Source: an uncultured Senegalimassilia sp. (lineage in GTDB: Bacteria; Actinomycetota; Coriobacteriia; Coriobacteriales; Eggerthellaceae). Taken from it: 5,953 nt of DNA. The stretch spans positions 1 through 5,953 of the forward strand of contig CAKUJT010000136.1 in the NCBI GenBank assembly GCA_934661765.1, read 5' to 3'. The notes under the pieces are model-generated. The model was not told where the DNA came from and made no database searches. It was given only the letters and a program-made list of their open reading frames with translations. How positions within the stretch are numbered: position 1 is the stretch's first letter; every line of letters begins with the position of its first letter. Below are positions 1-4,728 of this stretch, one piece after another. Both the position numbers and the translations under genes were made by a program.

Positions 1-45
1 GCGATGACCAGACTGAGTGCGACGAACAAAAAGAATATAGTATAA
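1..45 (+). CDS. C-terminal end of an upstream gene (partial)
   Basis: Frame 1 is open from the first base and reads AMTRLSATNKKNIV before a TAA stop at 43-45. The stop lies 5 bases before a strong terminator hairpin, the usual position for the end of a transcription unit. Only 14 residues are visible, so no function can be assigned. Frame 3 is also open here but runs on through the terminator into non-coding sequence, so frame 1 is the better choice. Confidence 0.35.
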   Translation, partial: AMTRLSATNKKNIV

Positions 46-50
46 ACCAG

Positions 51-95
51 AACCCGGCAGCCTGCGGACAGAAATGTCCGATGGCTGCCGGGTTT
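51..95 (+). terminator. Intrinsic terminator of the upstream gene
   Basis: A perfect 12-bp outer stem (AACCCGGCAGCC at 51-62 with GGCTGCCGGGTT at 83-94) encloses an inner 6-bp stem (CGGACA 65-70 with TGTCCG 75-80) around a GAAA tetraloop. The following T run is short (92-95). The hairpin is very stable and separates the upstream gene from the first LytTR gene. Confidence 0.85.
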
Positions 96-185
96 TACGG
101 TTGTTGCAAAAATAACCTGTCCCACATCTTGTTACATATAGACCGTAAAAAATGCCATCCCCCGAAATCTGTCGATAAAAGAAGA

Positions 186-191
186 TATAAT
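186..191 (+). promoter_or_regulatory. Probable -10 element of the first LytTR gene
   Basis: A consensus TATAAT lies 35 bases before the chosen ATG. No TTGACA-like -35 is visible 16-18 bases upstream, and there is no TGn extension, so the promoter probably needs an activator. A TCTGT motif lies just upstream at 168-172 and recurs ahead of the other two LytTR genes. The rest of the 130-base gap holds nothing else I can identify. Confidence 0.5.
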
Positions 192-226
192 AGAGAAAAT
201 ACTCCAGTAACAGAGGCGAACGGGCG

Positions 227-967
227 ATGAACAGAAATTTACCATATATGAAGATAGCGGTCTGTACATCCGAGGTACAGACCGGCGAACAGATCAGAGA
301 ATATATAGATGAATTTGCAGGAAAAGGCAATGCACAGATTCAGGTGGATGTGATGAAAAACTGCTATCGGCTGGCGAAGAAAATCCTGAACAGAGAACAC
401 TACGATGTGATCTGTCTTGGGAAAAACCTTCGGGATATCGACAGCTATACCTTTGCCTCCAGCATCCGTATGGCAGACCGGGAAACCATCTTTTTTCTTC
501 CGGGATGGAACCGTCTGAATCTGGATCAGATAGAACACCTGGCGCCGGTGTCGTATCTTGCGATGCCGCTGTCAAAGGAAGAATTCCGAAAAGAACTCTA
601 CCGCACCATCAGCCACCTGGGTCCCGGAAGCAGATATCTTTCTTTTGACGCACAGGGACAGAAAGGACGCGTCCTGTACCGCGATATCGAATACATCAGA
701 AAGAGCGGCAATTCCGTCCTTGTCTTTACCATGAAAGAAATGTGCCGGATCCCGGTTTCTATGACAGAGGTGGAACGGGAACTTGCAGGAGTGGAGGAAC
801 GCTTCCTCAGAGTTCACAGAGATTATCTGATCAACGGGCGTTACCTCTCCTGGCTCTGGAACCAGGAAGTCGGTCTGATGGACGGAACCCGCATCCCCGT
901 AAGCCGGATCTACCGGACACGCGTGGAACGGGTTGTTGCGGAGAACAGGAAAAAAATTGTGGGATAA
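227..967 (+). CDS. LytTR-family transcription regulator with a degenerate receiver domain
   Basis: A 246-residue AgrA/LytR-type regulator: receiver-like domain at about residues 8-125 and LytTR DNA-binding domain at about 137-240. The LytTR hallmark FLRVHRDYLINGRYL is intact, as is the final strand segment DGTRIPVSR, so DNA binding is expected. The receiver keeps the fold pattern (MKIAVC, YDVICL, VSYLAMP) but has lost every catalytic position. TSE (14-16) replaces the acidic DDD, Gly65 replaces the phospho-acceptor Asp, Pro92/Gly93 sit at the Ser/Thr switch, and Met113 replaces the invariant Lys. It cannot be activated by ordinary phosphorylation. The start at 227 has a modest GAGG at 213-216. 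The internal ATG at 248 matches where relatives begin but has no ribosome binding site. The gene is monocistronic between two terminators and visibly more GC-rich than the genes downstream. Family assignment is firm; target genes are unknown. Confidence 0.93.
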   Translation: MNRNLPYMKIAVCTSEVQTGEQIREYIDEFAGKGNAQIQVDVMKNCYRLAKKILNREHYDVICLGKNLRDIDSYTFASSIRMADRETIFFLPGWNRLNLDQIEHLAPVSYLAMPLSKEEFRKELYRTISHLGPGSRYLSFDAQGQKGRVLYRDIEYIRKSGNSVLVFTMKEMCRIPVSMTEVERELAGVEERFLRVHRDYLINGRYLSWLWNQEVGLMDGTRIPVSRIYRTRVERVVAENRKKIVG

Positions 968-989
968 AGAAAAAAAGAACAAAGAACAG

Positions 990-1036
990 GCAGCCCTGCC
1001 GGAAAGAATTATGACTTTCCGGTGGGGCTGCTTTTT
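990..1036 (+). terminator. Intrinsic terminator after the first LytTR gene
   Basis: A 17-bp stem pairs GCAGCCC (990-996) with GGGCTGC (1025-1031) and CCGGAAAG (999-1006) with CTTTCCGG (1015-1022). The two joining TG/TG pairs are wobbles. The loop is 8 bases and five T residues follow directly (1032-1036). It cleanly ends the 227-967 unit 22 bases after the stop codon. Confidence 0.93.
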
Positions 1037-1087
1037 GTGCTGTGAAAATATACTATCAGGTGTGCATGGAATTTCATGGTGTTCCGG

Positions 1088-1096
1088 TGCTATGTT
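1088..1096 (+). promoter_or_regulatory. Possible extended -10 element of the holin gene
   Basis: TGCTATGTT fits the extended -10 pattern (TGn plus TATGTT) and lies 36 bases before the holin ATG. It resembles the TGCTATAAT ahead of the third LytTR gene. No convincing -35 is present 16-18 bases upstream. A dedicated sigma factor or activator could therefore be involved. Confidence 0.35.
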
Positions 1097-1131
1097 TTAA
1101 ATAACAAAAATATTGGAGAAGGAGGTAAAAA

Positions 1132-1527
1132 ATGAAGTGGTTTAATGAATATTATGGGGCATATCTTTTTGGAATCTATTTGCTGTTAAATGTGCTGGAC
1201 TGGCTGACAGGCTGGTATAAAGCAAGAGTAAAGAAAGAAGCAAACAGTAAATCAGGGATGAAAGGTATTGTAAAAAAGGTAGGTTACTGGGTCATTCTTC
1301 TTATTGCATTTCTGATTCCCTATATGTTTCAAAGACTTGGAAAAGATCTTCTGGGTGTAGATCTTGGCTATCTGTCAGCACTGGGCTGGTTTACACTGGC
1401 AAATCTTCTGATTAATGAAATCAGAAGCATCCTGGAAAATCTGGTTGCCTGTGGCTACCGTGTCCCGGAAATTCTGAAACGGGGACTTGAAATCACAGAA
1501 AAAGTAATCAACGAAACAGAAAAATAA
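1132..1527 (+). CDS. Phage/toxin-secretion type holin family protein
   Basis: A 131-residue small membrane protein of the phage holin / toxin secretion holin family that includes TcdE (Pfam Phage_holin_4 type). Such proteins form lesions in the cytoplasmic membrane that release endolysins, toxins or bacteriocins. Hydrophobic segments lie at about residues 8-28, 50-67 and 78-97. They are joined by a basic loop (KARVKKEANSKSG) that follows the family-typical DWLTGWYKA motif, and the C-terminus is charged. Length and layout match full-length members. The start is firm, with AAGGAGGT six bases before ATG. No endolysin, tail or other phage structural gene adjoins it; its neighbours are LytTR regulators and, further on, a sigma factor. 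There is no clear terminator before the second LytTR gene, so some read-through is possible. Whether it serves phage lysis, toxin export or programmed lysis cannot be decided here. Confidence 0.9.
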   Translation: MKWFNEYYGAYLFGIYLLLNVLDWLTGWYKARVKKEANSKSGMKGIVKKVGYWVILLIAFLIPYMFQRLGKDLLGVDLGYLSALGWFTLANLLINEIRSILENLVACGYRVPEILKRGLEITEKVINETEK

Positions 1528-1615
1528 AGAAATATGCAAAAAATACCCAGTTTGTCCCGGAGACTGACGAGTAAACATCGTAAAATGACACGTAGATTCT
1601 GTAAGACAAAAAATC

Positions 1616-1624
1616 TGTTAAGAT
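1616..1624 (+). promoter_or_regulatory. Probable extended -10 element of the second LytTR gene
   Basis: TGTTAAGAT is an extended -10 (TGn plus TAAGAT) 31 bases before the chosen ATG. It overlaps the second copy of a direct repeat, TCTGTAAGA at 1598 and TCTGTTAAGA at 1614, 16 bases apart. TCTGTTAAG differs at only one position from my recollection of the LytTR half-site consensus. This makes the stretch a candidate autoregulatory site, although the spacing is not the usual 21-22 bases. Confidence 0.4.
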
Positions 1625-1654
1625 AAAGATACATCAGTGAGGGAGGCTGTGAAG

Positions 1655-2392
1655 ATGGCAGAAAAAAAACAGATGATGTATATGAATATCCTGATCTGTG
1701 GATCTGACAGTGATGAGATCATACAACTTGAAAACCAACTGGAGGAAGTTGGAAAAGAAGAAAACATTAGGGTTAATATAGATACGAATATTTGCATGAA
1801 CCAACAACTTGTCAAAAATTGGGTGACGGAAAAGTATGATATTCTTTTTGTAAATCTTGATAATACGGAGAAAGATGGTTTGTACTACGCAGAAAAGATC
1901 CGTTTGAAAGATGAAAAGGTGTACATAATCCTGCTGTCGGAAAATCAGGAGAAGATACAGGAAACCTTTGAAATTATGCCGGCATCATATCTGATAACGC
2001 CTGTAGAAAAAGAAAATCTGAGACACTGGGTAAAAAAAGTACGGGAAAAAATAGAAGATCATCGATTGTATATTACATTTAATTATAAAAGAAAGACCTA
2101 CCATATTCCATATCAGAAAATTTTATATCTGGAATCCCAGCAACATAAGATCCGGGTGGTAACAGAAAAAGAAAGCTACACGTTTTATGGTCAGCTATCG
2201 CAGATACAAAAACAGATGGAACAGGGAAAAGAAATCTTTCTGCGAATTCATCAATCGTATCTGATCAACAGCCGATATATTTATTGGATGGATGGAAATA
2301 CCGTTCGTACACAGGACGGCAGAGAATTTTCAGTCAGTGGTTCCTGTAGAGAACAGGCAAAAACTGCATATCGTATGTATAGAAATCAATAA
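1655..2392 (+). CDS. LytTR-family transcription regulator with a pseudo-receiver
   Basis: A 245-residue paralogue of the other two LytTR proteins in the window. The receiver-like domain spans about residues 10-128 and the LytTR domain about 136-243, with the hallmark FLRIHQSYLINSRYI intact. Within the receiver, GSD (16-18) stands where the acidic DDD should be, Asn67 replaces the phospho-acceptor Asp, and Thr115 replaces the invariant Lys. Ser95 at the switch position is kept. Loss of both Asp and Lys argues against phosphorelay control; Asn may hold one fixed state. I chose ATG 1655 because GAGGGAGG (1639-1646) sits 8 bases upstream. The frame is open to a GTG at 1637, but that start would lie on the ribosome binding site itself. 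The gene follows the holin by about 130 bases and ends at a strong terminator. Confidence 0.93.
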   Translation: MAEKKQMMYMNILICGSDSDEIIQLENQLEEVGKEENIRVNIDTNICMNQQLVKNWVTEKYDILFVNLDNTEKDGLYYAEKIRLKDEKVYIILLSENQEKIQETFEIMPASYLITPVEKENLRHWVKKVREKIEDHRLYITFNYKRKTYHIPYQKILYLESQQHKIRVVTEKESYTFYGQLSQIQKQMEQGKEIFLRIHQSYLINSRYIYWMDGNTVRTQDGREFSVSGSCREQAKTAYRMYRNQ

Positions 2393-2408
2393 TAAATACA
2401 GAAATCAG

Positions 2409-2445
2409 GTCCGAATAGGTTTTAGAACTTATTCGGGCTTTTTTT
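2409..2445 (+). terminator. Intrinsic terminator after the second LytTR gene
   Basis: A 13-bp stem (2409-2421 with 2426-2438) contains a T-G wobble and a G-T wobble and is capped by a TTAG loop. Seven T residues follow (2439-2445). It lies 16 bases after the stop codon and isolates the sigma-like gene downstream. A small 7-bp hairpin (TTTGCTG 2447-2453 with CAGCAAA 2460-2466) follows directly but has no T tract of its own. Confidence 0.92.
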
Positions 2446-2510
2446 GTTTGCTGAAAAGACAGCAAAAGACCGGATTTTTACAAGATAACGGGAATTCGGG
2501 AATTTTCCTG

Positions 2511-2516
2511 TATGAT
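2511..2516 (+). promoter_or_regulatory. Possible -10 element of the sigma-like gene
   Basis: TATGAT lies 75 bases before the sigma-like ATG and is the best -10 in this gap. No -35 stands at standard spacing. A TTTACA at 2477-2482, the -35 preferred by TcdR/BotR/UviA-type sigma factors, is too far from it (28 bases). A transcript starting near 2523 would include the whole leader hairpin at 2553-2588. Confidence 0.25.
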
Positions 2517-2552
2517 AAGCAAGTCGTCAAAATCTCAAAGTAAAATAACAGA

Positions 2553-2588
2553 CCGGTATTCATTCCGCACAGTCGGAAAGGATACCGG
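2553..2588 (+). promoter_or_regulatory. Leader hairpin covering the ribosome binding site of the sigma-like gene
   Basis: The arms CCGGTATTCATTCCG (2553-2567) and CGGAAAGGATACCGG (2574-2588) pair at 14 of 15 positions, with one T-G wobble and one A-A mismatch, around a CACAGT loop. The 3' arm contains the AAAGGA that serves as Shine-Dalgarno sequence, and the stem ends two bases before the ATG. No T run follows, so this is not a terminator. In RNA it would block ribosome access, which suggests translational control. A DNA-level role as an operator is the alternative. Confidence 0.65.
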
Positions 2589-2590
2589 AG

Positions 2591-3103
2591 ATGGAGAAGA
2601 CACTGGCGGAGCTGATCCGTGAGTATAAGAGTGGAAATGAAAAAAGCTTTGAGAAAATAGCAGAGAAGATGAACCCTTTGCTTATGTTTTATGCAGACAA
2701 ATTGTATACATGGGAGCAGGAGGATGCCAGACAGGAGATGCTGGTTACATTATTCTGTGCTCTGGAAAAGATGAAATACTGCAAAAGTGAGGGCGAATGT
2801 CTCAGCTATATAAAGACGGCAGTCAGACGCAGATATAAAGATCTGGTGCTGAAAGAATTACATAATAAAAAAGAGACTGTACATATGGAATGGACGGAAG
2901 TTCAGGATGCGGGCGATGGATTTGGTGAAGCAGAATTCTATATGGATCTGGAACTTGCGCTTCGCTGCTTTCATGGGAAAGAACGAAAAATTGCTGAACG
3001 GATGTTGCTTTACGGAGAAAACGACAAAGAGCTGGCACTGCATGAAGGAGTCAGCAGACAATATTGTAATAAAATCAGAAAAAAGTTAATAAGAAAGATG
3101 TAA
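2591..3103 (+). CDS. Small sigma-70-like factor (regions 2 and 4; TcdR/UviA or HTH_16-like)
   Basis: A 170-residue protein with the layout of a minimal sigma factor. Region 2-like sequence lies at about residues 5-88 (LIREYKSGNEKSFEKIAEKM, the acidic patch TWEQEDARQEML, CLSYIKTAVRRRYKDL). A region 4-like helix-turn-helix lies at about 121-168 (FHGKERKIAERMLLYG, ENDKELALHEGVSRQYCNKI). Size and layout match alternative sigma factors that drive toxin or bacteriocin genes (TcdR, UviA) and the sigma-like proteins of conjugative elements. I cannot separate these by eye. The expected role is to direct RNA polymerase to a few promoters, with the holin gene an obvious candidate. Translation would begin at ATG 2591 using AAAGGA (2577-2582), which is sequestered in a hairpin; a second GGAG abuts the ATG too closely to be used normally. 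No anti-sigma factor is adjacent. The gene has no clear terminator before the third LytTR gene. Confidence 0.82.
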   Translation: MEKTLAELIREYKSGNEKSFEKIAEKMNPLLMFYADKLYTWEQEDARQEMLVTLFCALEKMKYCKSEGECLSYIKTAVRRRYKDLVLKELHNKKETVHMEWTEVQDAGDGFGEAEFYMDLELALRCFHGKERKIAERMLLYGENDKELALHEGVSRQYCNKIRKKLIRKM

Positions 3104-3139
3104 ATAAAAAAAATAATTACAAAATCCGCAGGGTATCTG

Positions 3140-3148
3140 TGCTATAAT
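3140..3148 (+). promoter_or_regulatory. Extended -10 promoter element of the third LytTR gene
   Basis: TGCTATAAT is a perfect extended -10 element, 30 bases before the preferred ATG 3179. A weak TTACAA stands at 3117-3122 with a 20-base spacer, too long for a normal -35; extended -10 promoters can work without one. A TCTGT motif (3136-3140) overlaps the element, as in the second LytTR promoter. Confidence 0.65.
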
Positions 3149-3178
3149 AGTAAAAAGGATTGAAAAATGGAGGCACAA

Positions 3179-3889
3179 ATGAAAATAGCGGTATGTGATG
3201 ATGACAAGCTGTTGACAGGAGAAATCGATGGGCAGTTACAGAGAATTCGACAGAAAATGGGAATTTCTTTTGAGACAGACATATTTTTTGACGGGGCAAC
3301 ACTGTGGGAGTCAATCGAAAAAAACGGTTCTTACGATATTATCTATCTGGATATTGAAATGGACAATATGGATGGAATCACGGTAGCAAAAAAAATTCGA
3401 GAACAGGACCCCTATACCATTCTGTTGTTTGTATCCAGCTATGACAGCTATTATGAGCAGTTGTTTGAAGTAGAACCACTGCGGTTTCTTCGTAAACCAA
3501 TCGATCCGGAAAAATTTGAAGAATATTTTCGGATTGCGTATGGAAGATTAATGAATCTGGATGAGCGATTACATTTTGAATTTAACAAACGGTTATATCA
3601 GATTCCTTATCGCGAGATCATGTATATGGAAAGCCAGAGAAGAGTTATTCGCCTGGTGGAAAAGAGCGGGCAGGATTACCGGTTTTACATGAAAATGAAA
3701 GAGCTGATGCAGGAGGTCAGCAGAGCAGGAAATATGTTTATACGGATTCACTGCTCGTATGTTGTAAACTATTACTACATAAAAACCTTCAGTGCCACAG
3801 AGGTAATTCTCTTAAATGGAGAAACATTACCGGTTAGCACGGAGTATAAAAATGAAGCTATGAAAATCTATATGGATATGGTGGACTAA
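3179..3889 (+). CDS. LytTR-family response regulator with an intact receiver (AgrA-like)
   Basis: A 236-residue response regulator: receiver at about residues 1-120, LytTR domain at about 130-235. The phosphorylation machinery is complete: DDD at 7-9, phospho-acceptor Asp58 in YLDIEMDNMDG, Ser86 in LLFVSSY, and Lys106 in FLRKP. The LytTR hallmark FIRIHCSYVVNYYYI and final segment NGETLPVS are present. It is the only one of the three LytTR proteins here able to accept a phosphoryl group from a histidine kinase. No kinase adjoins it; the AgrC-like kinase starting at 5235 is a possible but unproven partner. I prefer ATG 3179 because GGAGG (3169-3173) lies 5 bases upstream and MKIAVCDDD is the usual family N-terminus. 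The in-frame ATG 3167 (four extra residues, weaker AAGGA) is possible. It has its own promoter and no evident terminator. Confidence 0.93.
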   Translation: MKIAVCDDDKLLTGEIDGQLQRIRQKMGISFETDIFFDGATLWESIEKNGSYDIIYLDIEMDNMDGITVAKKIREQDPYTILLFVSSYDSYYEQLFEVEPLRFLRKPIDPEKFEEYFRIAYGRLMNLDERLHFEFNKRLYQIPYREIMYMESQRRVIRLVEKSGQDYRFYMKMKELMQEVSRAGNMFIRIHCSYVVNYYYIKTFSATEVILLNGETLPVSTEYKNEAMKIYMDMVD

Positions 3890-3909
3890 ACCAAAGAAGG
3901 CTAATTTTT

Positions 3910-3937
3910 CTGTTTATGCATGATTATGTATAAACGG
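3910..3937. repeat. Inverted repeat upstream of the XRE gene
   Basis: CTGTTTATGCAT (3910-3921) and ATGTATAAACGG (3926-3937) form a 12-bp imperfect palindrome with two G-T wobbles around GATT. No T tract follows on the plus strand and an A run follows on the minus strand, so it is not a terminator. A protein-binding operator or an RNA-stabilising hairpin at the end of the third LytTR transcript are both possible. Confidence 0.5.
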
Positions 3938-3952
3938 GACATCATGGGACAG

Positions 3953-3995
3953 TACAGACATTCTACAATAAAAACAAAAATGGAGAATGTCTGTA
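3953..3995 (+). promoter_or_regulatory. Perfect 11-bp inverted repeat bracketing the XRE promoter and RBS
   Basis: TACAGACATTC (3953-3963) and GAATGTCTGTA (3985-3995) are exact reverse complements separated by 21 bases. The gap holds a -10-like TACAAT (3964-3969) and most of the GGAG ribosome binding site (3982-3985); the right arm ends one base before the ATG. Two helix-turn-helix segments in the encoded protein make autoregulation at this operator plausible. A transcript starting near 3976 would lack the left arm, so an RNA hairpin could form only in read-through RNA. Confidence 0.65.
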
Positions 3996-3996
3996 A

Positions 3997-4707
3997 ATGG
4001 ATACGTATTATAAGATACCGAAAAGACTGGAAGAATATCGACGAAAACTCAGCTACACACAGGAACAGATGGGTGAAATGATGGGTCTGGGGCAGGATCA
4101 TTACCAGAGAGTGGAACAGGGGTCAGTGATTATTTCCTACAATGGTCTGCACCAAATAGAAGATCATGGCGGTGATATCTATTACCTGATTACAGGAAAG
4201 AGGCAGAAGCCAGGCTACATAAATAAGCTGCTGGAAGAGTGCAACAGTCCTGAAATGGAACGAATGTTACTGAGATGTTATCTGCTGTACCTTGAAGCTG
4301 GAATCTATAAAGCGCAGGGAAAGGTAGAAGAGGAAATCTGTCATTATCTTCGTATGGCAGAAGCTACATTGAAAGAAGATACCATATGGCGGGGGATTCG
4401 GATCAGCGAACAGGTTACACATATCAAGATGGCTGAGATGTTAGAGATTAACAGAAAAAGATATGCAAAACTGGAAAACAAAGTGATAGGTGCAGATGCA
4501 TACCTTCTGAACCAGTTATATCGGAAGTTTCATTTCTTTCCTTTTCAGATTTTTGAAAAGGGCAATTTTTATCTGAATGAATTGAATCAGTTACAGGAAA
4601 CACTTCCGGATTCAATACAGGAAGAGATAGAATGGAAATTGAAAGAATATATATGTTGGATGAAAAAGAGGAGCCTTTACATTAAAAGTAAGGGCTTCTC
4701 TTTTTGA
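3997..4707 (+). CDS. XRE-family regulator with two helix-turn-helix segments
   Basis: A 236-residue DNA-binding protein. The N-terminal XRE/Cro-type HTH spans about residues 10-66 (LEEYRRKLSYTQEQMGEMMG, then YQRVEQG and IYYLITG). A second, more diverged XRE-like unit spans about 132-188: RISEQVTHIKMAEMLEINRK matches the first three helices, YAKLENKV the recognition-helix exit, and FHFFPFQIFEKG the last helix. A helical linker (about 72-128) joins them. The tandem layout could let one chain contact both arms of an operator. The ATG has GGAG 11 bases upstream, slightly far, within the inverted repeat at 3953-3995. The last 15 codons form a terminator hairpin, so protein tail and terminator are the same DNA. 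No peptidase or toxin domain is visible. The target is unknown; autoregulation is inferred from the flanking repeat. Confidence 0.85.
   Translation: MDTYYKIPKRLEEYRRKLSYTQEQMGEMMGLGQDHYQRVEQGSVIISYNGLHQIEDHGGDIYYLITGKRQKPGYINKLLEECNSPEMERMLLRCYLLYLEAGIYKAQGKVEEEICHYLRMAEATLKEDTIWRGIRISEQVTHIKMAEMLEINRKRYAKLENKVIGADAYLLNQLYRKFHFFPFQIFEKGNFYLNELNQLQETLPDSIQEEIEWKLKEYICWMKKRSLYIKSKGFSF
4663..4705. terminator. Bidirectional terminator overlapping the 3' end of the XRE gene
   Basis: An 18-bp stem pairs AAAAAGAGGAGCCTTTAC (4663-4680) with GTAAGGGCTTCTCTTTTT (4688-4705), using two G-T wobbles and a 7-base loop. The 3' arm ends in TTTTT on the plus strand and the 5' A run gives TTTTT on the minus strand, so it can stop both convergent genes. 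It lies inside the XRE coding sequence up to the first base of its stop codon, and 24 bases beyond the stop of the minus-strand gene. Confidence 0.88.
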
Positions 4708-4728
4708 GTCAGAAAATATAGTAAAGTA

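Noticed and set aside
742..1014. 90-codon plus-strand frame overlapping the end of the first LytTR gene
   Set aside because: It is out of frame with an intact LytTR domain, has no ribosome binding site, has low-complexity Gly/Arg/Pro-rich content, and runs into the terminator stem.
1548..1566. Small inverted repeat CAGTTT / AGACTG after the holin gene, considered as a terminator
   Set aside because: Only 6 bp with one wobble and no T tract downstream.
1547..1576. CCAGTTTGT with a weak CGAGTAAAC 21 bases later, as a LytTR tandem binding site
   Set aside because: The first half fits my recollection of the consensus at 8 of 9 positions and the spacing is right, but the second half shares only the AGT core. 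Not strong enough to call.
2477..2505. TTTACA followed by GAATTT at 17-base spacing, as a self-regulated TcdR-type promoter
   Set aside because: The -35 matches, but the second element does not resemble the -10 of TcdR/BotR/UviA promoters, so autoregulation cannot be supported.
2292..2543. 83-codon frame overlapping the end of the second LytTR gene and the following gap
   Set aside because: It starts inside the LytTR coding region in another frame and reads straight through a strong terminator; no ribosome binding site and no recognisable motif.
2467..2556. Direct repeat AGACCGG at 2467-2473 and 2550-2556
   Set aside because: Seven bases, 83 apart; the second copy overlaps the left arm of the leader hairpin. 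Consistent with chance.
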